Below, in pieces: positions 23,686 to 36,107 of a DNA stretch of 64,000 nt. The first letter of the stretch is position 1, and each line of letters starts with the position of its first letter. The notes beneath the pieces were generated by a model. That model was given only the letters and a program-made list of their open reading frames with translations. It was not told where the DNA came from and ran no database searches. Made by a program: the position numbers and the translations under genes. The stretch is from assembly GCF_963583255.1 (NCBI RefSeq), contig NC_084815.1:17283807-17347806 (forward strand), read 5' to 3'. Source of the stretch: Pyrus communis. Taxonomy: Eukaryota; Streptophyta; Magnoliopsida; Rosales; Rosaceae.

Positions 23686-25429
23686 ATAATTATTAACATA
23701 TTTTTAAAAAATAACTACTGATATATTTTAAAACATAAAATAAATACATATAATTAGCATGGGTACATTTAGCAAAATTAAAAATGGTTACAAATAAATT
23801 AAAAAACATGGGTACAAATACAAATAAAACTTTAAAAAATATGGACACAAAAAGAAATTAATATATGGGTACAAATTAAAAGTGAAAGGGAAATTGGTAC
23901 AAATTAAAAAAGGGTTGCAAATTAAAAATGGATACAAACTAAATATAAAAATATATGATAAAAAAATTTAGCCATAAATATAAATATACCAAATGTAACA
24001 TTTCTAACGCTAAATGAATATATTTAGAAATAAAAATGATTTTATTATTGAAATAATTAATGACGTTTATTAGTACCTAAGGATCTTGATGAAAAATTGA
24101 AAATGAATAGGATTTTAATCAATGGAGTAGCAAAAAGAGAGATGAAAACCTAATTTATCCTAATTTATATGTTTGATGTGGCCTGTTTTACTAAAGGGAA
24201 GGGAGAGAGACGGTGCGGCAATAGAGAGAGTGGAGAGAAATTGTAGAATGCTTAGGGATTGTGTGATTTTTCCTATGTCAGCGCCTTTATTTATAGTAAA
24301 TTAAAAAAAAATGTAAATTATCCTCTAAGTAATATAAAGTCTAATAGGAAAAAATTACTAGAATAATGAATTATTTAGAGCCTAAATCTAATTAAAATTT
24401 ACACAGTCGCATATTAAATAATATTCAAAACAATATGCATGGGACCTTTCTTGATTTTGTTTTTGCTCAAACGCGCATGATACTAATTAAGATAGTAACA
24501 GTGGAGGAAGAGGACCAACTGGGTAAGGCCAGATGACCCTACGAACCTCATTGTTGACGGCAAAGGAATTTTATTTGATGACCTTTGTATATTTTAATTC
24601 AATAAAACGACCCAGAAAATGTGCCCATTAGTCATTTCCCACAATCTGAAATGCTGCCAAAAACCAATTTACAAAACCAGACATAAAGAGAACCAATTTT
24701 TATTTTTTATAGTTTCTTCTTTAAACAAAGAAATAATATAAACGCTGAATGTAACAGCGTAAGAACTAATTAAGTAGGACATTAAAGTGTTTGATTGCAT
24801 GAAAGATAAGTCAAAGTAGGTGAATAATTCATCATTCTTATAGAAAGTCTAACTAATTAAGCACATCCTAAACCTCAGGTTAGTATGACAACTCTGCTTT
24901 CAATAAGAGAAACGCTATCAGCTTTTGCATTTGAATATTTTCACTTCTTCAAATGAGATGTGTCATATTTTACATAAAAAATAAGAACTTTAATGCCTTT
25001 GAAATTATATATTTTTTTATATTTATTTATTAATTCCTAGCCAAAATTTTGTTTTTTGTGTACTAAAACGACAAGTGTCATTTGAATAAGTGAATCCAAA
25101 TACGAAAATTAATGCAAAGATTAGTGGAACTCTCCCTTCCAATCCTTCCAATAAATGGGTAACAATTCACCTTGACAAAACAATGAAGGGACATAAACAT
25201 AAAACATGGATGGTATTATAAAAATTAAAAAAGCAACCCCACTGAATAAAAATTTAGAAAAATGTATATATTAGCCTGCAGAGTGTTTTATTTACTGAGC
25301 AGTTGGCTTTGTTCTATGTTTGTCATCAATCTTTACTTTGACCAGGATTTAGTCAAATACAGCACAATTAAATCACATGGTTCAACGACTAATTATGTTT
25401 CATCTTCGATCATACCGACTTGTTGGTAG
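23686..25429. other. AT-rich intergenic DNA with degenerate short repeats
   Basis: No gene supported. From 23759 to 23950 a loose repeat built on gggtacaaat/aattaaaa recurs six or more times with irregular spacing. Around 24180-24420 the minus strand shows ttactataaataaagg and CT-rich runs reminiscent of the neighbouring copia LTR, possibly a decayed solo LTR in reverse orientation; no flanking duplication found. The rest is unremarkable. Confidence 0.6.
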
Positions 25430-25434
25430 GTAAG

Positions 25435-26557
25435 TGTTGACTCTAAAAATTACAAAACCTATGTGGCGTGCAGGCCGAGTAACTAATAAGCTAACTACGT
25501 CCTTCGGTCGAATGCGGGGCGTGCCAACTCGTCGGCCGAGCTCGGCCGAGGAGTAAAATTCATTGATGTCGCGTTGAGCGCGTTGTTGACTTCTTTATCT
25601 TGCGACTGCGACCGAGGAAGGAACACTCTCGGTCTCTGGGTTCTAGAGCTTGAAGACAAGGCTACTAATTCTGCAAAGTTCACAAATCGTCGGAGCCCGA
25701 TTCGGTCACTGTGATTATATTCGTAAGAGTATAAGCACGTCGAATCGAGACCAAACTATATGGACACAGGTACTCAAATATGATGTATGTCTTGATGGTG
25801 AATGTAGTTCGGCCGTCGGAATGCCGAACTCTGAAACTCGCTTGTGAGTATCCAATCATAAAATCACTCGGCGTCCAGTACGCCGAATAACGCAATTCGT
25901 AACACCTGACTACGCCGATAGGGCTAGCAAGGTGACCTCTACCAACAGGGGTTCGAAAACCCTTCTCGGCTGAGACTTAGATAGGTAACCGGTCGGCCTC
26001 GACGCAGTGCTGTTTATCCAAACTGAAGGTGCTTCTCAGTCGGCTGATTCTGCGGCAACAGTGCTGTTTATCCAAACTGAAGGTGTTCGCCGGGTGCCTC
26101 CACAGTGCTGTTTATCCAAACTGAAGGTGTGTCGGCAGAAAAAGAAAAGGAAAAAATCTCAAGGTATTTGAGAGGTTTTGCGCAGGGCAATTGTATGCTG
26201 AATTGAAGGTCCTTTTTTGTTGCATGATTTCTTGTATTTATAGCACCCGTTCCTTGAAACCGAATTGCACCCTTATCTGGATTGGGAGTCCTTGTCCCGT
26301 TCCAACTTTACTTTGAACAAACCCACTCCCATTAGGATTTTGAACTTTCCCCTCTTCCGAGGCTTTATTCTTTGCTGACCGGGAATCCTGGTTGCACCAG
26401 GACTTCCTCGATCTTTGAATTATTCCTACTTAGGATCGGACTCGACCAACCCTGCTAACTGGCCCAGAATCTATCAAGCAGCTCATAGTAGTTAACATAG
26501 CTTTGGGCCGAGCCCAACCGTATGCTCAGCCCAACAATATTATTTTGGGCCCAAACA
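25435..26557. mobile_element. Solo LTR, family unknown
   Basis: Starts tgttgactc, ends gcccaaaca (TG..CA) and has an exact gtaag duplication at 25430-25434 and 26558-26562. More GC-rich than its flanks. No PBS, PPT or coding domain, so it is an LTR left by recombination rather than a full element. A TATA-like tgtatttatagc lies at about 26233. Orientation and superfamily cannot be fixed without a relative. Confidence 0.85.
26007..26130. repeat. Three direct copies of a 26-bp motif inside the solo LTR
   Basis: The motif gtgctgtttatccaaactga followed by aggtg occurs three times, about 50 bp apart, with unrelated GC-rich sequence between. Such repeated units in the upstream part of an LTR are often enhancer-like; that is inference only. 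Confidence 0.85.
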
Positions 26558-26562
26558 GTAAG

Positions 26563-28073
26563 CTAACATTTAACATTAAATTCTTCGACCTTAATATAAT
26601 ATGCAACAAAAATTAACCTTATTTCCTCCAAGAGCAAAGCCACAAATGGACATGTTTAGGTGACAAAAACTATAATTAGCGCCTTAATTACTTTACACTC
26701 AAGTTCTTTGTTTTCATAACTCACTTTTTACACTAGCAATTTGTAGCTCAAGAGGTTAAAATTTTTTATCTTTGTTTCTGAGGCTTTGTTTTGATTTTTC
26801 CTTCTCACAACATCGGTTGTATAAAGAAAACTCGTTTAACACAAAAAGCTTTTCACATTCTCTTTTTCTCGTTATGTACACCTTTATTTATTTCTGTCTC
26901 TTGATTTTTCTTTCATTTATTCAATTCAACGATCATAAATAAACATGAATGTGTAGTGAGACAAAAATATGTGTGAAAAACTGAAAACCACTTCTCAATA
27001 TTCTTCATGTGCATGCTTATGAGATCCTAAGTTAACATCATGAAACTAATGCTAGATCTCCATAAGATCTCAACTTTGTATTTGATCCAAAATGTCATAA
27101 TCCAAGACATTTCTTCTGTTGGTCATGGCACTAAAAGTAGAAGAAAAAAAGAATGGTGTGATACAATTTATTTGTAACATGGTAGGCCATTATAGTTAAT
27201 TAGTGCTTGAGTTCTACACACTTCTACACGATTAATTTTGATATGAACCTTTAAATTATTTTCCCCTTTGGGACTATGCTAAAAGGATGGCTTGATTTTT
27301 AAATTGTATAATTGAAGGAAATGCTTCTATCTGGATTGGAAAATGCTAGGAAGCTTATCTAAATTAATCTAATCATATTGTGCAATGTAGGTGTCCATGG
27401 GTCCTAATTTAAGCACTTAATTGATTGCTTATAGGCTTGTGATTAACCAATCAGATCTAAGTAACATGGAATTTGACTTTATTAGTGATAAATAATCATG
27501 GTTAACCAATCTCATAGAACTAAGTATGACTTGTTTAGTGATAAATAATCGAAGCGGTTAAATTAGGAGGAATCTTGTGTGGTTAGTTAAACAAGTACAT
27601 GTCTTAGTTTAAACATAAACGAAATTATGGTGTGTCTACTTTATACACGCGTGCGTGTCTGTGCTTTTTAATGTGGGAAGGACATTTCATATGTTGTATA
27701 TCATTTTTATTTTGGAACCAAATTAATAAGAAGTGATTAATTTTAGTTTGATAAAATAATAATAGTAAGATAAGTGACTTTAGAGTCTCTTTGGTGCATG
27801 AAAAAAATAAATAGAGATTGATGGAAAATGGATTGGATTCGGTATGAATAAATATACGTTTGTCTTAGGCACGAACGAAAATGACATTGCATTCTAATTA
27901 ATTAAAGTTATAGAGTTATTTTAATCTTTCAAAGTTTATACTGTAACACATTTTGAGAGATTTAATATAGCAAACTGAACTACAAATCTCTTGCTACATT
28001 TTGAGAAATTTAATTTTGAAAACCAATTAAGTAATGGAATAATCTAAAATAGCATCTAATAATGTATTAGACA
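26563..28073. other. AT-rich intergenic DNA
   Basis: About 1.5 kb in which I see no coding frame, RNA gene or element boundary. The stretch ends at ttcaagtta, the left target duplication of the following Mutator-like element. Confidence 0.6.
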
Positions 28074-28618
28074 TTCAAGTTAGGGTAAATTACAAAAAAC
28101 TACCTCAACTATGGGTCGAACGACAATCTCATACCTCATGTTTGAAAAATAACAATGTCATACCTCATCTTACGAATTCGTTTCAATGTCATACCTCCGT
28201 CAGTTTTTCTGTTAAGTTTCACTGTTAAATTATGAGCTAGCACACGTAGGACCCACATCCGTAACCAACTAAATAAAAAAATTAATTAAATACTAATAAA
28301 TATATTTCAACAAAAATAAAAAACTGATAAATATAGAAAATCATTTAAAAAAAATATTAAGAAATCGTGGGAGCCACCCCCCATCCCCCACCTTTTCCCG
28401 TCCCCTACCTTGTCCCTCTTTTTGTTCCAGAACCCCCTCCCTTTTTTTCCTTTGTTATTCTCCCCCGCAGCCCCCAACAACACTCACTCATTCACTCTCT
28501 TCCTCACTCCCTTTTTATCTTCTTAATGCAACAAACCAACATAACATCATCATCACAAAAATCCCAAAATCCAAAGCCAAACCAAAAAGTTGCAGGTTGG
28601 ACTCGAGAGGGAATTACC

Positions 28619-28940
28619 ATGGTATTCACCTTCAACCCCTTATCTCTCAGCATACCTGACCCTTTCTTCGAGTCATGGCTCCGCAACAATGGCTACCCAG
28701 AAATCATCGACCATCACACCTCTACCGTTATCACCACCTCTTCTGCTACCACCGCTGACGCAGCCTCGAACACAAACGGCTTCTTCATCTCACTATTCTC
28801 TTGCATTTTCACCCTTCTTTCTCTCTTCACCATTAACCCCTTCTCCAAGCTCACCAACGACGACTTTGCCACCCAGACACCGCCATGGACCACCGCCTTT
28901 ATTGGGTCCTCTGAATCCTACTTTTTCCCTTTATCTGTTC
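28619..28940 (+). pseudogene. Captured 5' fragment of a PRA1-family (prenylated Rab acceptor) gene
   Basis: From ATG 28619 the frame reads NPLSLSIPDPFFESWLRNNGY, then a Ser/Thr/Ala-rich stretch, then NPFSKLTNDDFATQTPPWTT. The last part is the conserved segment before the first hydrophobic region of PRA1 proteins, and the N-terminus resembles the PRA1.H subgroup. PRA1 proteins are small membrane proteins of the ER/Golgi that bind prenylated Rab GTPases. The membrane domain is missing: after about 28925 the frame drifts into unrelated sequence. The frame is also open upstream to 28367, but that part looks like leader sequence. The subgroup call is from memory. Confidence 0.65.
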
Positions 28941-29109
28941 ATGCTCTTCTTTGCTTTCTCTTTGTATGCTCTCTCTCTGTGTATGTATATTTATGTATTT
29001 TGATTCTTGGGTGAGTTTAGAGGATTGGGTTTGGGGGGAATTAGGGTTAGGGTTTAGGTCGAAGATCTTTGAAAAGGTAAGGGATAGGGGTGGGTCCCAC
29101 AATTTCGTG

Positions 29110-29335
<226 letters not shown>

Positions 29336-29759
29336 GAGAGAGAGAGACAGAGAGAGAGGAGAGAAGTTGGTGGAGGAAGGTTGGGGGGATGGGGAAGGGT
29401 TTGGTGGTTGTTGAAGAGAAGAAGAAAAAGGGTTGGTGCGGGTGGAGGAAAAGGAAGGCCCGCACCCCCTAGGCCATTTTTTTTTTTATTTTTTTTATTC
29501 TTAATTTTTTTTAAAATTTTAATATTTAATTATTAAAAATGTATATAATTATTTTTTAATCCAATTGGATTAGTGAATGGGCCCCGTCTCTAGCCACATC
29601 AGCATTTAACAGAGAAATTAACAGAAAAACTGACGGAGGTTTAACATTATCACAAATTCGTAAAATAATGTATGACATTGTCATTTTAAAAATATGTGGT
29701 ATGATAATATCGTTCAACCTATAATTGAGGTAGTTTTGTATAATTTACCCTTCAAGTTA

Positions 29760-32392
29760 AATCTCACTAGATAACTTAGCCTATTCAAATTGCCCTCGCT
29801 TACCTGCCTTGACTTCCTTGCCTTAAGCATTTAAAAAGTTAAATTTTCCCTCAATTAGTTTTTCCTTCGGCAACGAACATTTCTATCTAAAAAGTTTTTC
29901 AAACCTGCATCAAAAGACATATGTTAGTTATAAGAAATCCCCTATTAGATAAGGCAGAGCGAGGGGAAGAGCATGAATCTCTAAATAATATTGATTATTG
30001 CTTGATAGAGACACATTCATGGGGTGGTGAGGTCCCCAAATCTGTGTTGTAAGTGTCAAATGGTAAATTCCAAGAAAAGGAAAAACCAAAAAGAAGAAAC
30101 ACTTCATAAAAATGTTCAGTAAATTTCAAGCTTTTTGAATTAGAGATAAATTGCAGCAGGATTACTTGATTAGGCAACTCTTATATTAGACTCAACATAG
30201 GGTCAAGTGAAAATACACACTCGTTTACCTCGTTATAGCTTCTAAGTTATATTTTGTTTAACAATTTGATGGAAGGGAAAATTAGAATCTCCTACATTTT
30301 TTTTCTATATCATTTAGATTAAACATCTATATCTTTTTAAAATTTGGTTAAAGTGCTTTGACCAATAGTCACCTCTATTTTTTTAAATTAAAATAAAATT
30401 TGAATTTATCCTTTTATCTGCAGGATGCACTTTTCCTTATTTAGTAGAGATTTTAGTAGTTAAACTATATTTTCTCTTCTTCCAAATATGTTTTTTTTTA
30501 TGCAAACATTTAATATTATTTCTTTTCCCAAATAGTTTTTTCTTTTTCAAATAGTTGGTGATCAACATAAAAGCTCCGTGTAATTTTTTTCAATTTTTTT
30601 GTGAAATTTTTTTAGCTGTTTTTTTAAGTATAGTTGTTGACAAATTATTATTAGGTACAATATGTTATGTATATATTATCTATGGGTAAGTTTAAATTTA
30701 CAAAAATCATTAATTGGTCCGTTTATTTGCAATTTTGGTACGTTTGATTTGATACATATTGCTAATAGCGGTACATTATTTTTATTTTGGTACGTTTTAT
30801 TTTGTACACATTGTGTATTGGTACATTTATACTATTCTCAATCCTATTTTCTCTTAACATACTAAAAGAAAAACTCATTTCGGTACGTTTGATTTTGGGG
30901 GATTTAAAAATATTTTAAACTATTTTGGTATCTTCAATCATAGATAATTATTGTTAAATTGTAGCATTATTGTGAAAATAAATTGAATCTAACCAACTTT
31001 TTTTTTTTTTTTTTTTTTTACAATTATCTCTAACGGAGGAGAGTGTAATCAAAATGTTAGATTATAGGAAATTTGTTACAATACAATGTGTATATAGCAC
31101 CAAAATTATGACAAAAAATGTTTAATCAAATCACTAAAAGATATAAATATTTGATCTAAAAAATTCAAAATGAAGGCATCTATATCAAAAAATCCTTTGG
31201 AATGACCCATGCCACGAAAGAGAGGGCAGCAAGTACAGAGTCGATAGGTAGATATTGGTATGACTCCATACAATGAATACACATTCAATGAAGTAGTTTC
31301 GACGTGCCCCATACAGGATCGATCTTCTAGCCTAGCACCAAGGTGATTTTATTTTTAATTTTATTTTTTGTAATTTTGTGATAAGTGTCCAACAAATGAC
31401 ATGATTTAGCGCTTTATCCAAGTTTATCATGTTGGACTAAAAGGTCCACATCGTTTCTAGCCTAAAATAAGGTCCAAAGTTAGAAGGTTAAACTCAAAAC
31501 CTGTGGTTGTGGGGACCAAAAATCTTATTCACCTTTCCCTGTCACTCTTTGTTCGAAGAAAAGATAGCTTACGTGGAGGCAATTCCAGGGTTTGCTCTCC
31601 ACCCACAAACTCAAAATCTTGCAATTTGCCCCATGATTGGCTTCACATGGATTCCAATCCCAAAACAAGTTTACACTCAGGTAGGGAAATGTTTAACGGG
31701 AACTCTCAAAAATCGGATTTTGTGTAGACTCTCTGTTTAACGTTAGTTTTTGTTTCAATATTATGAAATATTGTGCTACAAACATGAGGCGACATAGAAT
31801 CTATCAAGAGTCCTATTTTTCAGAAAAACCCCTTAACATTTCTATACAAGGTATCCCTAATCCAAACCCACTTCAATTCTCTCTCTCCTTTCTTGTTATT
31901 TTTTTATTTAACTTTTTTTTTTTTCAGAACCAAAGTCATTAATTTTTTTTTTTTTTTGGGCAGCTGTGAGTGCAGCCAAGGAACACCAACCAAATTGGTC
32001 TCCACTTGGGGTGTGCATATACGATACCACAAACCCCACCAACTTGCTACTTTCCCTTTCTTGTGGACAAAATTTTAGAAAAGTAAAATATAGAAAAATG
32101 TATTTTTCTCTCGTTTGAAGCACATTTAATTTAATATCGAGTTATTTTCTTTCTTTTCTTTTAAAGAATTCTTGTCTGTAGTCTTTAGTAGTAAGAGCAT
32201 TCCAGTTTGAAGGGTTGTGGTGGGGCAAATACACAGCATGTTCCTTTCAAAACCCTAACAGTGGATCAGCATGCAGCAACTTCTCTGAGGACGTCGTCAG
32301 GATTGGATGGAAGAGCTCTCAGATTTTATCCAAGCCATGATAAAGTTGGCATGGAATACTAATCATGTTGGATGATTTAGTTATACGCAGAA
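29760..32392. other. AT-rich intergenic DNA
   Basis: No gene supported. From 30653 to 30900 a degenerate repeat around ttttggtacgttt/ggtacattt recurs about seven times. T-runs occur at 31001-31019 and 31912-31924. Short frames here do not resemble proteins. Confidence 0.6.
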
Positions 32393-33102
32393 TGATAATT
32401 GTGGAGAAAAAAATAATTTAGAAAAGTTTAGAGTTGACACGTCGGTTTTTATCCACTATTGATGAGAATGCCTTATCCGGTAATGGACCTACTTATCTGT
32501 GGACCAACTACAGAGCTAACCCTTGCTCTATTGGTTTGCCCACATTCGTTCCAGGCGCATTTCAACCAATGAAGAAAACCTGAGTGGCTTACTACAATTT
32601 CTCCAAACTGCTTTGCCCGTGCCAAGGATATAAAGCAAGGGAATTAAAGGTAGAATTAATAACTAATTCCTATGTTTAAGGTTCCCAGTTGAAGACATAT
32701 TCCATTATTCAAGAAAACGCCATCAAATCCAATCAAGGATTCTCCAAAAATAATTCTTAGATATTATTATTTATTTAATAATATATCTAAGGATTATTCT
32801 CAAACATCTTTAAGATATCTTAATATCTTTTAAAGATACTTTCCTACTACATTCAACGGATGACACAATCTGGCTAATCGGACGCTGACACATGGCATGT
32901 GATCCCCTACATATGTGGCCGGCCTTAGCATCTATAAATACCCCATCACTAGTTCATTCTATGGTAAGTTGATTCTACTCAATTCAACTCTAAACCACTA
33001 ATTCTTTCTACAGAGTTCCCCTTCTACGTGTGTGTCTTTGGTCATTAACCTAAAGTGTCTTTTTGTTTTGTAGGTACAATTTCGTCAAATTTGAACACAA
33101 CA
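32393..33102 (+). repeat. Left LTR of the old gypsy-type element
   Basis: Aligns with 45695-46370 at roughly 75-80% by eye. TATA-like atctataaatacccc at about 32931. The exact ends are uncertain by several bases. Confidence 0.72.
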
Positions 33103-33425
33103 AAATTTTGCTACCATAAATTGGTGCTTTCATTGAGAGCTTGATTCAAACCTCAAATAAGCTGTTTCTACCTTTTTAAATTTTTATTGTGCACTAAATC
33201 TTCAGAATTTTAATTTGATTCATATGCCCTAGAAGATGGAAACATGGTTGGAATTTCTGAAACCACAACGAATGACACTACCTGCATGCTTGGGTTTGAT
33301 CCATCGACGGAAACCACAGCATGGCCCCAACCCTGGCCTTGCGCTGCTTGTTCTCACAACTGAGCACGGAGCAAAGCAACCTTGGCCATAAGTAACGGCA
33401 ACAACTTAGAACCAAACCCAGGGAG
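33103..33425 (+). other. Internal leader of the old gypsy-type element
   Basis: Begins with a short spacer and ttggtgctttcattgagag, a motif commonly found just inside LTRs of plant gypsy elements. It contains a short gag-leader-like stretch but no intact frame. Ends at gggag, the left duplication of the nested element. Confidence 0.6.
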
Positions 33426-35927
33426 TGATAGGAGCATATTCATGCGACTTAAATGGCTTGTTCTCGTGCATTTACGTTATGTTTCTCTAGTTATTTTAGT
33501 CCTTTATGCTTCTTTTGTGTGTTTTCAGGTTCTAAGGGCCTAGGGAGCAAGAAAGTGCATTTTGAGGCCATTTGGAGCATTTTTGGGCATGGATTGGATA
33601 GCTTATCCATGGAGCCAAAAGGATGGACGAATTTGAAGGCCTTGTATTCACTTTGGACATAAAACAAAGGGCCTAGCCCATTCTCTCTTATTCTCTCCCT
33701 TATAGCCATGCAAAGAACCATCCATTCCATCAAAACCAATCCATCAATTCACATGCAAAACCACCATTAACACACATGCACCCAAACAAAGCCAACCTAG
33801 CTAACCCTACATGCATTCTTTATTCACTCTTCATCATTGCATTCATTCTCCAAACACTTTCATTAATTAAGACACATTTGCACATCCATTCATTCTTTCC
33901 CCAAAGCCGTGCATTCCCAATCCCTTTCCAACATTTCACATGCATTTCCACCTTGGTCATGCTTTCCCATTTCATTAATCATTCACTTTGCATTCATTCA
34001 ATCAACCCACATGCACTTTAATTATTCAAACATGTAGCCACATAATCATTCACCCTATCCATTCTTTGTCACAAAACAATGTCACATACACTCATCATCA
34101 CACAACCTAGCTAACCCTACATGCATTATTTATTAACTCTTCATCATGCATCAACATTTTAAATCATCAAAAAAATCAACCCATTGCCGTGCATAATTCC
34201 TCAACCATTTCAGCCACATTCTTCCACTTTGCCTTTCATCATTGCACCACAAATCAATCAACACATGCATTCCCTTCACATTCACCCACATGTCCATTTA
34301 ATCATTCAACCACATTCCCATTAACCACAAAACAAATCACACAACACACCAACACACATGCATCCTGAAATTCTTTGCCTTGCAATCACATGCATTTCCC
34401 TTGACATTTTCAGCCATCACACTTCATCATTACACCACCATTCACTCTTTAACCCACACACACTTCACACAAACAACATTCACATGCATTTCCAACACAA
34501 AACACACTCAAAACCGTGGCCACCTTTGCATTTCAGCATTCCCATTTGCATTTTCAGATTTCCAGCTTTCCAACCTAGCCACATTCACATGCATTCACTC
34601 ATAATCATTCACCAAACTTGCAGCCACATTTCCACCCACCTCCTAGCTGTCATGTTCCCTCCATTACTCCTATAAATACCCTTGCATTCACTCCCCAATC
34701 CATCTCTCCATTTCTCACACCACAACTAACACAAACACTTCCCCTTAGAATCCAAAACCGTGAGTCCCCCTTCCACCATTCCTCATCCATTTCCATAATT
34801 CCCCAAACCTCACCTTAGACCTTGTGCTACAACAACGAGGAAGATAAGAGGGCCTAAACGTTCATACAATTCAAGTTTGAGTTGTTGGAATGTTTAGGTG
34901 TTTCTTTGATTTCAAAGTTTAAATTCAATTCTCTTTGTTTTGTACGTATGAGGAATGGAAGAGAAGAATGCCTAAACGTTCATACAATTCAAGTTTGAGT
35001 TGTTGGAATGTTTAGGTGTTTCTTTGATTTCAACGTAATGAGGAACTAAAACCCCCTTTAGCTAGGGGGTGATTCGAAATAAATGTTTATGCTTGCATTA
35101 TGATTTGATTACTTTTAATTACGTTTCATAAGTTGTGAATTCAATTTGTTTAACTATTTGATTGATATCCTATTTATGTATGTTTATTAAGAATGAACGC
35201 TTAATTTTCATGCATGAATATGACGCTAGAATATAAGTGAGTTTCACGTAATAGTTATGAACTTATATTCACAAGTAGTGGAGGTTGCTTATAAACAATC
35301 GCGTTAAACAAATTCTTGGCATAAGTTTCATGCAATCATAGTAACGAATGCCTCGTCAACACTTATAGTTTTCATGTTGCTTAATGATTCTTGCTTGTAT
35401 CTCTATTATGCAATTCATGTAGGGAACTTGTGAGGAATGCTTTGGATTGTCGTATGCAATCATCCAATTCATTAACTTAAGGAAAACTTGACGGTTAATT
35501 TAAGCGGACCTAATTAACCCGGGGCGTTGAAAATTCATGGTTTATTGAAAAGCAATTAGAAATCGTTTTGTATGCAAGTATAACATGTATAGAGATGAAC
35601 CCCTTAGCTAGCTTCCCATCCATTCATTTCCGTCAAATCCATATTTACAATTTGTTTTGTTTCCAAGTATCCATTTTAGTTTAAATTCGTCCAAATCCAA
35701 TTCCCCCCTATTTCGTTGAAGTCTTAGTCTTAATCTTTCTTATTTTTAGTTTTGCTTTCTTCGAGCATTAAATAGTGTTTTATATTGTGTTTTTACGTTT
35801 TTAAGTCAAATCCAAGTGATTAACAATCCCTCCTAATCCCCGGTCCAGAACGATCCCTACTTATACACTTCACTACAATTTGACAAAAAAAGAGGGTTTA
35901 ATTTGTGTGCGTATAAATCTCGCATCA
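33426..35927 (+). repeat. 5' LTR of the non-autonomous gypsy element
   Basis: Has a long C/A-rich block (about 33700-34640) studded with catgca motifs, a TATA-like cctataaatacc at about 34670, and a 118-bp-period internal duplication (cctaaacgttcatacaattc at 34853 and 34971). Its first 250 bp resemble the start of the other family's LTR, so the two families are related. Confidence 0.95.
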
Positions 35928-35932
35928 AATTT

Positions 35933-35950
35933 TGGCGCCGTTGCCGGGGA
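35933..35950 (+). other. Primer-binding site (tRNA-Asp type)
   Basis: TGGCGCCGTTGCCGGGGA five bases after the LTR, identical to 5635-5652. Confidence 0.9.
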
Positions 35951-36107
35951 TTAGCAACTTTGCTAATCCCTTGGTTCTTTTCTTTTTTTTTTGTTTAGTT
36001 GTTTTCGTTTTAGTTTCTAAACTTAGTGTTGTTTTCTTTGTTTGTTGTTACTTTTGATATTTGATTTAGTTCTCTTTCTTTGATTTTAGGTACTAGAGAA
36101 GTAAGAT

